Shown here piece after piece: positions 25,913 through 36,342 of a stretch of 64,000 nucleotides of DNA. Made by a program: the position numbers and the translations under genes. Origin of the DNA: Oceanobacillus timonensis (GTDB taxonomy: Bacteria; Bacillota; Bacilli; Bacillales; Amphibacillaceae); the NCBI RefSeq assembly GCF_900166635.1, contig NZ_LT800497.1, positions 1,692,368 through 1,756,367 on the forward strand, written 5' to 3'. The notes beneath the pieces were generated by a model, which saw only the letters and a list, made by a program, of their open reading frames with translations, was not told the origin of the DNA and made no database searches. Each line of letters begins with the position of its first letter. The stretch's first letter is position 1.

Positions 25913-27262
25913 TTATTTGGTTGCTTTTTTCCACTGTTCTCTCGCTTTATACCCTAGAATGTTGAGCGCGTCTTTTGAACCTGAATAAATCGGGTTATAG
26001 CCTAATTCCAAATCTGTCAAGTCCTCTACCGTAAGTTTTCCTTTAATTGCTGTTGCTAATACGGCCATTCGTTTATCAGCTCCTTTTGGTCCAATAACGC
26101 TGCCGCCTAATAATTGTCCGGATTCCGGGTCAAATACAATCTTCATCCACAACTTTTCTGAACCGGGATAGTATCCTGCATGAGAAAAACCTTTGGACAT
26201 AACCGCTTCGAATGGAATATCCAATGCTTCTAACGCTTTCCTATTCTGCCCTGTAATAGCTACGGTATAATCAAAGATACGGAAAATAGAGGAGCCTAAT
26301 ATCCCTTCACGCTGAATATTTTCCCCGTTTAAATGAGCTGCAATAACAAACGCCTGTCGATGTGCGGGCCATGCTAATGCGACATGAGCCGGTTTTTTTG
26401 TAATAAAATCAACTTCTTCTACAGCATCTCCCAGCGCATAAATAGAAGGATCACTCGTTTGCATGGCCTCGTTTACTTTAATCGCTCCGGTTTCACCCAG
26501 TTCCAGACCAGCATTTTCCGCAAGTTCAATGTTTGGTGTAATTCCGACAGCCATCAGTGTCATATCTGCCTGAATCGTTTTTCCACTTTGAAGATGCAGT
26601 GTAGTGCCATGATCAGAGTAGCTTTCCAATCTATCATTTAAATAAAGTGTTACGCCGTTTTCTTGGATATGATTATCAACGAGGCTTGCCATATCATCAT
26701 CTAATCGGGACATGACATGTTCTGAATGATCGACAAGAGAACATTGCAAGCCTCTTTGATGCAGGTTTTCGAGCATTTCCAAACCGACAAACCCGCCGCC
26801 GATAATAGCAGCTGATTCCGGTTTTTGATCCGTGATAAATGCTTCGATCTGATCCATATCCTCCACCGTCCGTAGTGTGAACGTATTGTACCCAATCCCG
26901 TCTAATTCCGGCATAACAGCTCGTGCTCCTGGTGAAAGAATTAATGTATCATAGTCCATTTCATATGGTTTGTTATTTTTTTCAAAAAACAGGGTTTTCT
27001 TCTCTGGTTCGATGTGCGTAACCCTTGCATAGGTTTCAATGGAAACATGATACTTCTCTCTAAAATCATTTTCTGAGTAAATTACCCGATCTCGGTCTGT
27101 AATAGTTCCTCCCAGATAATAAGGCATGCCACAATTTGCAAAAGAAATATAACCATTCCGTTCAATGATATAAATTTCCGAATCGGTATCATATCTCCGT
27201 ATTTGTGCAGCGACTGTGGCCCCGCCTCCAACACCGCCGACGATGACAATTTTATTAATCAT
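25913..27262 (-). CDS. cdr: CoA-disulfide reductase
   Basis: 449-residue FAD/NAD(P)H-dependent pyridine nucleotide-disulfide oxidoreductase. The N-terminal FAD loop is VIVGGVGGGATVAAQIRR; the single redox Cys lies in SFANCGMPYYLGG (about residue 44), the hallmark of CoA-disulfide reductase; the NAD loop is AAIIGGGFVGLEM; the second FAD motif is SIYALGDAVEE. It keeps coenzyme A reduced in organisms that use it as a major thiol. The ATG at 27262 follows AAAGGAG; a longer start at 27283 overlaps this site. It is a single-gene unit. Confidence 0.9.
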   Translation of the reverse strand: MINKIVIVGGVGGGATVAAQIRRYDTDSEIYIIERNGYISFANCGMPYYLGGTITDRDRVIYSENDFREKYHVSIETYARVTHIEPEKKTLFFEKNNKPYEMDYDTLILSPGARAVMPELDGIGYNTFTLRTVEDMDQIEAFITDQKPESAAIIGGGFVGLEMLENLHQRGLQCSLVDHSEHVMSRLDDDMASLVDNHIQENGVTLYLNDRLESYSDHGTTLHLQSGKTIQADMTLMAVGITPNIELAENAGLELGETGAIKVNEAMQTSDPSIYALGDAVEEVDFITKKPAHVALAWPAHRQAFVIAAHLNGENIQREGILGSSIFRIFDYTVAITGQNRKALEALDIPFEAVMSKGFSHAGYYPGSEKLWMKIVFDPESGQLLGGSVIGPKGADKRMAVLATAIKGKLTVEDLTDLELGYNPIYSGSKDALNILGYKAREQWKKATK

Positions 27263-27436
27263 GATAAAAGTTCTCCTTTCCAATTGACTGATTCATATAT
27301 TTTAGTATAAATGCATCCTGCTAGTATTATCGTTCCCGGTTTTGCACCATTTAAAAAGTGTTTATATGCTAAAAAATCTCCCTGCCTAAGAGCAGAGAGA
27401 TTTTCATTCGTTTGAAATACATTGTCCGTGCCGTTT

Positions 27437-28795
27437 TTAAAATGGAAAAACGCCAAGGGAATAAAGGAAAACAATAACGATGGTCACAGGCGCAATCCAT
27501 CTTAATAGTTGATACCACACCTGAAACATCCCGTTGCCAAGCGGATTTCTTGCCTGAAACTCTTGTTCAACTAATGTACGATTCATTGTAAAACCTACAA
27601 ATAAAGCAATAAACAAACAGCCAACAGGCAGCATAATATTGCTGACCAAGAAATCACTGGCATCAAATGCTGTTTTTCCGAAAATATGAAAATCTGCAAG
27701 AACATTCGATGATAAGGCAGCAGGGATACCAAAAATAAATACAGCCAGACCAGCTATCCAGGCAATTTGTTTGCGTGATCCTTTTGTTTTTTCATCTAGA
27801 GAAGACGTAATAATCTCCAGCATACTGAAAGAAGAAGTTAAAATCGCAAACAAGAATAACAGTAGAAATAAACTCAAGAATAATGAACCAAAAGGCATTT
27901 GTGAAAATGCTTCCGGAAGTACGACAAACAGCAGTCCCGGTCCTTCTGTCGGTTCCAGTCCAAATGCGAATACAATCGGAAATATTGCTAATCCCGCAAG
28001 TAAAGATACGAAAATATTCATAATAGAAACAGAAGCTGCTGAAGTGGTTAAACTGACATTCTTAGCAAGATAAGAACTGTAAGTAACCATAACGGATATA
28101 CCGACAGCTAGCGAGAAAAATGCCTGCCCTAATGCATATAGAATATTTTCTCCGTTTAACTGTGAAAAGTCCGGCTTGAGGAAGAAACGTACCCCTTCCA
28201 TAGCCCCTTCAAAGGTTAAAGAACGTACCACAATAATAAGGAAGAAGATAAACAATAATGGCATTAATACTTTACTATATTTTTCGATGCCATTTTGAAT
28301 GCCATGAGAGATAACAAAGGAATTAATAAATACAAACACAGCCAACCCTACAATCGTCAACAGCGGGTTCCCGGTGATTGTATCGAATAAAGCTCCGTAA
28401 TCGGCACCATCTGTGATGACCATACCGGATATGGACATCAAACTGTAAATCAATACCCAGCCGCCGACAACACTGTAAAAGGACATTAAAATAAAGGCTC
28501 CGACAACTCCCCAATGTCCGATAAAAGAAAAGATGCTCCGTTTTGATGCCAGCTTTTGGTATGCACTGACTGCTTCTTTTTGCGCTCCACGCCCAACCAC
28601 AAATTCAGCGATAAGCAGCGGCAGACCAATCAAAATGGTAAATAATATAAAAATAAAGAAAAACGCTCCTCCGCCATTCATCCCGGTCATATATGGGAAT
28701 TTCCAAATGGCACCCAATCCGACGGCAGCACCGGCAGAGGATAAAATAAATCCGAGTTTTGTCGACCATTGTTCTGTTTTCTTTTCCATATACAT
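27437..28795 (-). CDS. Sodium-dependent transporter, NSS (SNF) family
   Basis: 452 residues with about 11-12 membrane segments. The N-terminal WSTKLGFILSSAGAAVGLGAIWKFPY is the conserved sodium and substrate binding segment of neurotransmitter:sodium symporters (LeuT fold). Bacterial members import amino acids such as tryptophan, tyrosine or alanine; the substrate cannot be fixed here. GAGGAAGG lies before the ATG at 28795. A weak hairpin (27369-27404) follows the gene on its strand. Confidence 0.9.
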   Translation of the reverse strand: MYMEKKTEQWSTKLGFILSSAGAAVGLGAIWKFPYMTGMNGGGAFFFIFILFTILIGLPLLIAEFVVGRGAQKEAVSAYQKLASKRSIFSFIGHWGVVGAFILMSFYSVVGGWVLIYSLMSISGMVITDGADYGALFDTITGNPLLTIVGLAVFVFINSFVISHGIQNGIEKYSKVLMPLLFIFFLIIVVRSLTFEGAMEGVRFFLKPDFSQLNGENILYALGQAFFSLAVGISVMVTYSSYLAKNVSLTTSAASVSIMNIFVSLLAGLAIFPIVFAFGLEPTEGPGLLFVVLPEAFSQMPFGSLFLSLFLLLFLFAILTSSFSMLEIITSSLDEKTKGSRKQIAWIAGLAVFIFGIPAALSSNVLADFHIFGKTAFDASDFLVSNIMLPVGCLFIALFVGFTMNRTLVEQEFQARNPLGNGMFQVWYQLLRWIAPVTIVIVFLYSLGVFPF

Positions 28796-29068
28796 AAAAT
28801 CCTTCCTCTATAAAATCAATGTCCAGTATATCATAAAATGAAGCTTCCATCAGCGGGAGTCTTATTCCAAGCTAAACGTAATAGGATCGATTCCTTCATG
28901 TACAAGGAGTGTAAAAGTAGCCGTCACAGTCTTTCACAAAAAGAAGCCTTTTTAGTTTTTCCAATACAAAGAAAAAAATGACCGTAAATGAAGGAGAATA
29001 GATTTTGCTAAGCCGCTCATACTAAATCCGAGTACAACAAAGCGAAACAACAAAGGAGAGGACAGAAA

Positions 29069-30265
29069 TTGAATAACCCTTATTTAAAGACATCAATTGG
29101 CCTCTATTTAAACTTTTTCATGCTTGGCATGATCAATATTATCATTGCTTCTAACATGGGTAATTTATCTCGGCTGTATGATGTGACTCCTTCACAGGTC
29201 AGTTTTCTGGTTTCGGCTATCGGAATTGGAAAGTTAGTCGCTTTATTTTTTGCAGGCAGGCTTTCTGACAAAATCGGCCGTAAGCCAATTATCATTGCAG
29301 CAAGTTTTTTGTATTTACTGTTTTTACTCGGCATGCCGCTGACATCAAGCTATTATTTAGCATTTGCATTTGCAATTACTGCTGGTATTGCTAACTCCTT
29401 ATTGGATTCTGGGACATACCCGGCACTGATTGAGTCATTTCCAAAGAAATCCAGTACGGCAACGGTTTTAGTTAAAGCTTTTGTCTCCATTGGAGCTACC
29501 GTTTTACCGTTCTTAATTTCCTTTTTGGCAGCAAACGGTATTTTTTGGGGATGGTCATTCTTCATTCTTGGTGTTCTTTATGTCATTAGCGGCATTTATT
29601 TATTCTTTATGCCTTTCCCTGACGTAGATAATGGCGATTCTTCGGAAGAGGAAGCGTCAGATAAAGAACAAGATAAGAAAAAATTAAAAGCCAAACCATC
29701 CATGATGCGAGAAGGTCTAGCTATTATCTTAATTGGTTTTACGTCAACGGCATTATTTGTGGTATGGCAAACATGGTTACCTGAACTTGGTGAACAGTTT
29801 ATCGGTTTGAGCGAAAATGATGCTGTCCAGCTGCTTAGCTATTTCAGTATCGGTGCGCTTGCTTCTGTCATATTGCTTGCTGTCGTTCTTGACCGGTTTA
29901 TAAAGCCGATTACGGTTTTAATTGTTTATCCAATCATTGCATTTATTGCCATGCTGTTACTGTTCTTTATTGAATCCTATCCGGTCGTTCTTGTCAGCAC
30001 ATTCTTGTTAGGTTTATTTACTTCAGGATTATTCCAGCTGGCGTTAAGTATCATGACCGATTTTTTCCGGAAAAACAAAGGAACAACAACAGCTTACGTA
30101 AATATTGCATCAAGTGCAGCTTTTATTTTGGTTCCAATCATTACCGGTTCCCTTGTTGATTATATCGGAATCAGTATGACGCTTGTGTTTGATATGGTGA
30201 TTGCATTATTAAGCATTTTGTTAGCACTTTATATTGCTTCCCGAAGAAAGCGAATTTTTTCTTAA
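29069..30265 (+). CDS. MFS transporter, probably for quinate/shikimate or a related acid
   Basis: 398 residues with 12 hydrophobic segments and the MFS signature loop GRLSDKIGRKP between segments 2 and 3. A charged, acidic central loop (SSEEEASDKEQDKKK) separates the two halves. Translation starts at TTG after AAAGGAGAGG. The next gene, 30 bp downstream, is a shikimate/quinate dehydrogenase, so an aromatic precursor such as quinate or shikimate is the likely substrate; this is inference from the pairing. Confidence 0.85.
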   Translation: MNNPYLKTSIGLYLNFFMLGMINIIIASNMGNLSRLYDVTPSQVSFLVSAIGIGKLVALFFAGRLSDKIGRKPIIIAASFLYLLFLLGMPLTSSYYLAFAFAITAGIANSLLDSGTYPALIESFPKKSSTATVLVKAFVSIGATVLPFLISFLAANGIFWGWSFFILGVLYVISGIYLFFMPFPDVDNGDSSEEEASDKEQDKKKLKAKPSMMREGLAIILIGFTSTALFVVWQTWLPELGEQFIGLSENDAVQLLSYFSIGALASVILLAVVLDRFIKPITVLIVYPIIAFIAMLLLFFIESYPVVLVSTFLLGLFTSGLFQLALSIMTDFFRKNKGTTTAYVNIASSAAFILVPIITGSLVDYIGISMTLVFDMVIALLSILLALYIASRRKRIFS

Positions 30266-30295
30266 GATAAGAATAAAATAGAGGAGATGGATACG

Positions 30296-31192
30296 ATGAC
30301 AGCAGATTTTGAAAAAAACTTGGAAAAAATAGATGGTTACACGAAATTGGTCGGGCTTCTCGCTACACCAATCGGGCACAGCTTATCCCCGCGCATGCAC
30401 AACCTAGGCTACACGCTGAAAGATTTAAATTATGCATATCTTGCATTTGAAGTAGGCAACGATGAATTAGAGAAGGCTGTAGAGGGTATGAAAGCCATAG
30501 GAGCCATTGGATTTAACATATCGATGCCGAACAAAATGGAAGTGATTCAATACTTGGATGAGGTAGATGAAGGTGCAAAACATGCCGGTGCTGTCAATAC
30601 AGTCGTAAACAAAAACGGTAAGCTGAAAGGCTATAACACAGATGGGCTTGGTTATGTATCCAATTTGCTGGAACACGGCGTTGAACTTAAAGGACAAAAA
30701 GTGACTTTAGTTGGTTCTGGCGGGGTTGCTACACCAATTACCACGCAGCTTGTTCAATCAGGTATTCGCGAAATTAGTGTTTTCGCCCGTGATGATAAAT
30801 TTTTCAGCAACGCAGAAGAAAATGTGAAATATATCAATGAAGAGATGCAGGAATATCAAGTGAAAGCAAATATTTTACCGCTTGAAGATAAAGATGCATT
30901 TCGTCGTGAAGTTGCTGAAAGTCTCGTTCTTGCCAACGCTACAAGCCTTGGTATGAAACCCCATGATGATCTAAGCATTATCGACGATACGTTAGATGTG
31001 CTTCGTGATGATTTGGTTGTTACGGATGTCGTATACAACCCACAACGTTCCAAACTGCTGCAACAAGCAGAAGAAGGCGGCAGTACAGCGATTAATGGTC
31101 TTGGCATGATGCTTTGGCAGGGAGCGCTTGCGTTCGAAAAATTCACGGGAGAAGAAATGCCTCGTGAAAAAATTAAAAAAATCATGTTTTAA
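30296..31192 (+). CDS. Shikimate/quinate 5-dehydrogenase (AroE family)
   Basis: 298 residues. The N-terminal substrate domain has LLATPIGHSLSPRMHNLGY and FNISMPNKMEV with the catalytic Lys, and AGAVNTVV; the NADP/NAD domain begins near TLVGSGGVATPITT; LANATSLGMKP and NGLGMMLWQGALAFEKFTG follow. The ATG at 30296 has GAGGAG 9 nt upstream; an ATG at 30287 abuts it and is rejected. Pairing with an MFS transporter suggests catabolic use of quinate/shikimate (YdiB/QuiB-like) rather than the biosynthetic AroE. A long hairpin at 31218-31264 ends the operon. Confidence 0.88.
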   Translation: MTADFEKNLEKIDGYTKLVGLLATPIGHSLSPRMHNLGYTLKDLNYAYLAFEVGNDELEKAVEGMKAIGAIGFNISMPNKMEVIQYLDEVDEGAKHAGAVNTVVNKNGKLKGYNTDGLGYVSNLLEHGVELKGQKVTLVGSGGVATPITTQLVQSGIREISVFARDDKFFSNAEENVKYINEEMQEYQVKANILPLEDKDAFRREVAESLVLANATSLGMKPHDDLSIIDDTLDVLRDDLVVTDVVYNPQRSKLLQQAEEGGSTAINGLGMMLWQGALAFEKFTGEEMPREKIKKIMF

Positions 31193-31217
31193 TTGAAACA
31201 ACCTAAAAAAGCGTTTG

Positions 31218-31264
31218 ATTGGCTGGATGAAGTTTGGTTTTAACCGGACTTTATCCAGCCAAAT
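31218..31264 (+). terminator. Terminator of the MFS-dehydrogenase operon
   Basis: Long imperfect stem TTGGCTGGATGAAGT / ACTTTATCCAGCCAA with a central loop, then AATTTCTTT. Confidence 0.75.
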
Positions 31265-31594
31265 TTCTTTATCTAACTGAAAACGACAGATGATTATTCT
31301 CCATAAAAAATAAAACAAATCAATATACGTGTATATACCAATTTTTGAATATTTTTTAAAATTAGTTGTAAACATATTGATGATTCCATTATACTAAAGT
31401 TAGAAAGAGTGTATTATTTTGAGGGAAAGAAGAACGGAAGGCCAGATTCATCTTTTTTGTATCTTTCACTAAGTACGTAAATGGACGGGATATTTCATTC
31501 TATGTGTAGTATTTCATCTTCATCTCGAATCATTTCCTTGAATTCACTTACCTGAAAATGAGGTTGAACCATTTTATAAAAGGGAGGAAATTAA
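31265..31594. other. Upstream region of the lysine-degradation operon
   Basis: 330 bp. It holds a likely sigma-A promoter, TTGTAA (31366-31371), 18 bp, TATACT (31390-31395), and a leader of about 190 nt before the GGGAGG site. The leader has no recognised lysine riboswitch pattern. Lysine-responsive regulation would therefore need a protein, or another structure I cannot identify. Confidence 0.55.
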
Positions 31595-33094
31595 ATGATA
31601 ACGCTTTCAAATGAAGAGAAAGTCTTAAAAAACTTTATTAACGGAGAATGGATGGATGTTGCTGAAAGGGAAAATGTTTATAATCCAGCCGATGGCAAGG
31701 AGTTTTTGGAGGTCCCGAACTCTGATGCGGCAGCTATGGATCAGGCTGTGGAAGCTGCTCGAATTGCGCAGAAAGATTGGGCGCTTGTACCTGCACCTCA
31801 GCGTGCTGAAATACTGTATAAAATAGGAGCAATCATGAAGAAAAAGAAGGAGAGACTATCTCAATTATTAACTTTAGAGAACGGAAAAGTCATTGAAGAA
31901 GCGCGCGGTGAAGTTCAAGAAGGAATTGATATGGCATTTTATATGGCTGGGGAAGGGAGACGTTTATTTGGGCAAACAACCCCAGCTGAATTAAAAGATA
32001 AATTTGCAATGAGTCAACGGCATCCGGTTGGAGTAGTAGGGATTATTACTCCATGGAATTTTCCGATAGCGATAGCTACGTGGAAAACATTTCCTGCAAT
32101 GGTTGCGGGCAACACCGTTATCTGGAAACCTTCCTCCGAAACACCGATGATGGCATCGGAGTTGGCAAAGATATTTAAAGAAGCTGGATTGCCTAAAGGG
32201 GTAGTGAATGTCGTATATGGATCGGGAGCTACAATTGGGCAGGCAATGATTGAGCAGGAAGCAATTCGTGTGATCTCTTTTACTGGATCCAATGAAACCG
32301 GCAGAAAAGTAGCGACAGAATGCGGAAAACAATTGAAAAAGGTCTCTCTGGAAATGGGCGGGAAGAATGCTGTCATCGTCATGGAAGACGCAGATATTGA
32401 TTTGGCGGTGGAAGGTATTCTGTGGAGTGCTTTTGGAACAAGTGGACAGCGCTGTACAGCCTGCAGCCGTGTGATTGTCCATAAAGATGTACGGGAGATA
32501 TTGGAGAAACGTTTATTAGAGGAAATGAAAGGCTTGACGATAGGGGATGGATTGGACACCAAGAATAAAGTTGGTCCCATTATTAATCAGGCAGGTCTGG
32601 ATAAAATATTGAAATATATGGAAATCGGAAAAGAAGAGGGGGCGAAATTACTGGCGGGTGGTAAACAGCTCACCGTAAAGAATTATGAGAAGGGTTTTTA
32701 TTTTGAACCGACATTGTTTACGGATGTAACGATAGATATGCGGATTGCCCAAGAGGAGGTTTTCGGACCTGTTGTTTCGCTGATTGAGGTAAATGACTTT
32801 GAAGAAGCGATTGCTGTAAATAATAAAGTGAAGTACGGATTATCCAGCTCTATTTATACACAAAATGTGAACCGTGTGTTTAAAGCACAGCGCGACTTGG
32901 ATACAGGAATTGTTTATGTGAATGCAGGGACGACCGGTGCAGAAATTCATTTACCTTTTGGAGGAACGAAGGGTACCGGAAATGGACATCGTGATTCTGG
33001 CGTGCAGGCACTGGATGTATTCACGGAATGGAAAGCAGTTTATGTAGATTACAGCGGAAAGTTGCAGCGTGCCCAAATTGATACAGATGCATAG
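31595..33094 (+). CDS. Aldehyde dehydrogenase, probably L-aminoadipate-semialdehyde dehydrogenase
   Basis: 499 residues of the ALDH superfamily: [26 protein letters not shown], catalytic Glu in LEMGGKN (about residue 254), catalytic Cys in GQRCTA (about residue 288), and the C-terminal [10 protein letters not shown]. It is followed 52 bp later by lysine 6-dehydrogenase, which makes 2-aminoadipate 6-semialdehyde (in equilibrium with piperideine-6-carboxylate). This ALDH would oxidise that to 2-aminoadipate. The C-terminal region ([19 protein letters not shown]) is compatible with semialdehyde dehydrogenases. GGGAGG precedes the ATG. Confidence 0.82.
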   Translation: MITLSNEEKVLKNFINGEWMDVAERENVYNPADGKEFLEVPNSDAAAMDQAVEAARIAQKDWALVPAPQRAEILYKIGAIMKKKKERLSQLLTLENGKVIEEARGEVQEGIDMAFYMAGEGRRLFGQTTPAELKDKFAMSQRHPVGVVGIITPWNFPIAIATWKTFPAMVAGNTVIWKPSSETPMMASELAKIFKEAGLPKGVVNVVYGSGATIGQAMIEQEAIRVISFTGSNETGRKVATECGKQLKKVSLEMGGKNAVIVMEDADIDLAVEGILWSAFGTSGQRCTACSRVIVHKDVREILEKRLLEEMKGLTIGDGLDTKNKVGPIINQAGLDKILKYMEIGKEEGAKLLAGGKQLTVKNYEKGFYFEPTLFTDVTIDMRIAQEEVFGPVVSLIEVNDFEEAIAVNNKVKYGLSSSIYTQNVNRVFKAQRDLDTGIVYVNAGTTGAEIHLPFGGTKGTGNGHRDSGVQALDVFTEWKAVYVDYSGKLQRAQIDTDA

Positions 33095-33146
33095 ACTATC
33101 TGTGAAAGTTCCTTTCAAAGAAGTAAGAGAAAAAGGGGGAATTATC

Positions 33147-34319
33147 ATGAAAATAGGTGTATTAGGAACCGGGCTTATGGGAAAAGAAGTTGCAAGAGAC
33201 TTGGCCAATAGTGAGGGCATTCAAGAAATTGGTCTTGCCGACATTGATTTGCAGCGTGCCCAGGATATTTGTTATCAATTACAGTCGCCATTTATGACAG
33301 CCTATCAGGTAGATGCGCAGAATGAAAAGGAACTTGCTGACTATATGCGCCGTTTTGATGTTGTTGTCAACGCTCTGTTTTATACTTTTAATGAACTCGT
33401 TGCGAAAACAGGAATCAAGGTGAGGACTTCCGTTGTTGATTTAGGCGGTCATATTGATCATATTACTGATAAAGTATTGGAGTTGGAAGGGGAGGCAAGA
33501 GCTGCAGGTGTAACCGTGATTCCTGATTTAGGTGTAGCCCCTGGAATGATAAATATATTATCAGGTTATGGTGTGAGTAAACTGGAAGAAGCGGCATCCA
33601 TCCAATTATTTGTGGGAGGGATTCCTGTTCATCCGGAACCGCCATTACAGTATAATCATGTATTTTCGATGGAAGGTGTGCTGGATCATTATACCGATCC
33701 ATCCGAGATAATCCGTGATAGCACGTTGACCACTGTCCCATCTTTATCTGGAATTGAACCGATTAGTTTTGATGATTTCGGAGAATTAGAAGCATTTCAT
33801 ACGTCAGGGGGAACGTCCACATTAACAAAGTCTTTTCCTTATTTAGAAACGCTGGAGTATAAAACCATACGATATCCGGGACATGCTGAAAAATGTAAAC
33901 TGTTAGTTGATTTGAATCTGACAAAAAACCATTATGATGTCGTGGTAGACGGCGTCAAAATCAGTCCGCGTAAAGTTTTATTAAAGGTACTTGATCCCAT
34001 TGTTGCATTAAAGGATAAAAAAGATGCCGTTTTATTACGGGCTGTGATAAAAGGCCGTAATAAGCAGGTGAATACAACATTCACCTATGAAATGGTGACT
34101 TATAAAGAGGAACAGACAGGAGTTACAGCAATGGCACGGGCTACAGCAAATACAATATCAGTAGCTGCCCAAATGATAGCAGGCGGGAAAATTACCAAAA
34201 ACGGTGTATATCCGCCGGAAAAGATCATTCCTGGAGAAGCATATATCCAAGAAATGGCGAAAAGGGGAGTGATGATTAAAGAAAAAATCTCGATGGAAAG
34301 CTATTCGACAGTGTCTTGA
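33147..34319 (+). CDS. L-lysine 6-dehydrogenase (saccharopine dehydrogenase-like)
   Basis: 390 residues. The NAD-binding [19 protein letters not shown] is followed by [48 protein letters not shown] and [17 protein letters not shown]. These stretches match, from memory, the lysine 6-dehydrogenase (LysDH) of Geobacillus, which oxidatively deaminates the epsilon-amino group of lysine with NAD. The ATG at 33147 follows AAGGGGGA; longer in-frame starts extend back into the ALDH gene. With the preceding ALDH it makes a two-step route from lysine to 2-aminoadipate. Confidence 0.88.
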   Translation: MKIGVLGTGLMGKEVARDLANSEGIQEIGLADIDLQRAQDICYQLQSPFMTAYQVDAQNEKELADYMRRFDVVVNALFYTFNELVAKTGIKVRTSVVDLGGHIDHITDKVLELEGEARAAGVTVIPDLGVAPGMINILSGYGVSKLEEAASIQLFVGGIPVHPEPPLQYNHVFSMEGVLDHYTDPSEIIRDSTLTTVPSLSGIEPISFDDFGELEAFHTSGGTSTLTKSFPYLETLEYKTIRYPGHAEKCKLLVDLNLTKNHYDVVVDGVKISPRKVLLKVLDPIVALKDKKDAVLLRAVIKGRNKQVNTTFTYEMVTYKEEQTGVTAMARATANTISVAAQMIAGGKITKNGVYPPEKIIPGEAYIQEMAKRGVMIKEKISMESYSTVS

Positions 34320-34684
34320 TAAACAAGGTGTAAAGGAAAAAATATCTTTGTGCATGACAAATAAGCTTCCTTATTCCATTTTTTAAAAAATGGGGAAGCA
34401 TTTTGACCCCTTATTAGAAGAATATTTCCTTTAATAAACGTGCCATATCGTTAAGAAGTAGACGTAGAAAGAAATCAAGTGAGCTCTATGCTTGATTTCT
34501 TTCAGGTCAACTTTTTAAACACAATGAATAAGCCCTTTAAAACTTCTATTTTTAAAAGGATAACCTATTTTATACAGGATGCGGAAAAGAAAAAATCCCG
34601 TACGCTGTATATTTAGATAAAAATACAAATAAATGCCGGCAATAGTACGATTTAAAGTATAATATCTCCAGAGAAAATGAAATT
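34320..34684. terminator. Convergent intergenic region with two hairpins
   Basis: 365 bp between the lysine dehydrogenase and mreBH. A hairpin at 34365-34399 (arms GCTTCC...CCATTTTTT and AAAAAATGGGGAAGC, bulged) probably terminates the lysine operon. A second stem at 34468-34503 (GAAAGAAATCAAG / CTTGATTTCTTTC) may serve mreBH on the minus strand or both. Nothing else is recognised. Confidence 0.65.
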
Positions 34685-35692
34685 TTATTTTGCTGCTTTT
34701 TGTAATTTATGGATCATTTTTAATGCACGGCCAGTTCCAATTGCTACTGATTCTAACGGGTTTGGAGCAATGTGAACAGGGACACTGAGTTCTTCCGCAA
34801 GCCAATCCTTCATACCGTTTAATTGAGAACCGCCACCTGTCAGGACAATCCCATTATCAACAATATCACCGCTTAATTCCGGCGGGCATTCCTCTAAAGT
34901 TGCGCGGATTGTTTCTAAAATTTGATCTAACGATTCTTTTAAAGAAGAATAAATCTCTGTAGAAGTAACTTCGATTGTTTTTGGAAGTCCGGTAACCATG
35001 TCACGACCGCGGATTTCCATTTTTTCTTCTTGATGATTTGGAAGTGCATAACCAATTTCCATTTTAATATTTTCGGCAGTACGTTCACCAATTAAAATAT
35101 TATATTGTTTACGGATATGCTGAATAATCTCTTCATCCATTTTATCTCCCGCTGTACGTACGGAATTGCAGGACACGATACCACCAAAAGAAATAATACC
35201 TACTTCTGATGTTCCGCCGCCAATATCTACAATAACATTGGCATAAGGTTCATCGACTGGAAGATCAGCCCCGATTGCTGCAGCAACAGGCTCTTCAATT
35301 AAATGAACTTGTTTTGCTCCGTAACTGGAGACAGCATTATGAATCGCTCTTCTTTCAACACTTGTACTGCCTGATGGTGTACATACGATGACATTTGGTT
35401 TACGCATAGACATTCCTAATGTTTTGCTTACCTTTTTAAGCAATTCTTTCAGTAGTTGAGCAGTCACGTCATAATCAGCGATAACGCCATCTTTTAGAGG
35501 ACGGATCGGGATGATGTTCTTTGGTGTCTTTCCGACCATTTCTTTTGCTTCTGTTCCGACAGCCATTACTTGCTTTGTATTCACATCAATAGCTACGACG
35601 CATGGTTCATTTAAAACAATTCCTTTTGTTTTTGAGTATACTAAGATATTTGCAGTTCCTAAGTCAATTCCAATTTCAGCGCTTGAAAACAT
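34685..35692 (-). CDS. mreBH: MreBH, actin-like cell shape protein
   Basis: 335 residues, the length of B. subtilis MreBH. Actin-fold motifs: phosphate 1 [13 protein letters not shown], connect 1 [17 protein letters not shown], phosphate 2 [19 protein letters not shown], adenosine [11 protein letters not shown]. MreBH forms membrane-attached filaments and directs cell-wall hydrolases and synthesis along the cylinder. The distinctive opening [21 protein letters not shown] favours MreBH over MreB or Mbl. It is a single-gene unit. A run ACCCCC on the minus strand (35977-35982) recalls a SigI -35, but no matching -10 was found. Confidence 0.92.
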   Translation of the reverse strand: MFSSAEIGIDLGTANILVYSKTKGIVLNEPCVVAIDVNTKQVMAVGTEAKEMVGKTPKNIIPIRPLKDGVIADYDVTAQLLKELLKKVSKTLGMSMRKPNVIVCTPSGSTSVERRAIHNAVSSYGAKQVHLIEEPVAAAIGADLPVDEPYANVIVDIGGGTSEVGIISFGGIVSCNSVRTAGDKMDEEIIQHIRKQYNILIGERTAENIKMEIGYALPNHQEEKMEIRGRDMVTGLPKTIEVTSTEIYSSLKESLDQILETIRATLEECPPELSGDIVDNGIVLTGGGSQLNGMKDWLAEELSVPVHIAPNPLESVAIGTGRALKMIHKLQKAAK

Positions 35693-36342
35693 ATATAAAA
35701 TCCTCCATTAAATAACGTTTTTATTTTGATTGCATGCAGAAAAGACAATATACGACACTTTTCTGTATGAGAGAATATACAATAAGCTTGATCCAAAATG
35801 AAAAATAACGTTCATTAAGCTTACCTTATTAAATATTCTCTTTATGTTTTAGTGTAATCCGGTAATTTACGTTTCATATATCATCTGATTGTTTACGGTT
35901 TATTCTTTGTTCTTTTGTTCGTATAACATAATTATTTCAGTCTTTAAATACTATTCTATCAAATAATTGCTTTTTTGGGGGTAATGAACTCCCTTATTTA
36001 TATAGACAGAACTAGTTTATAAAATAAAATAAAAGTGAAATGAAATCAAGTAACATTTCCGTTACAATTTTGCTTATGGTGTAACATTAGTCCTCCTGTT
36101 GAAACTTGTCAATATTCGTTTTATAGAAATGATTTCCTGTCGATTGATTAATTTCCAATACAGGAGAATTATACGCATTTTAGAATAGTAGATTTGACAG
36201 GGTTTTACAAGTTTAAAAGTAAAAAATAATGGGAGAAAAAAGTCCTTGGTAAACCTTGCCTCGATTATTTCAAATGTTACAGCCAAACCCGTGTTATGAT
36301 TTTTTTGCACAAAACAAAACAACAAAAAAGGAGTGTATGTGC
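35693..36342. other. 650-bp AT-rich divergent intergenic region
   Basis: It separates mreBH (minus) from the CAP-domain gene (plus). It holds a TATGAT box at 36295-36300 near the CAP gene and an ACCCCC/GGGGGT tract at 35977-35982. No gene with a ribosome binding site is visible in either direction, apart from the starts of the two flanking genes. Confidence 0.5.

Noticed and set aside
28796-29068. Possible small gene between the NSS transporter and the MFS gene
   Set aside because: No ORF with a ribosome binding site; only promoter-like AT-rich sequence.
31396-31590. Lysine riboswitch before the lysine-degradation genes
   Set aside because: No recognisable L-box conserved core was found; a covariance search would be decisive.
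35977-35982. ACCCCC on the minus strand as a SigI promoter for mreBH
   Set aside because: B. subtilis mreBH is SigI dependent, but no CGAA-type -10 was found at a suitable distance.
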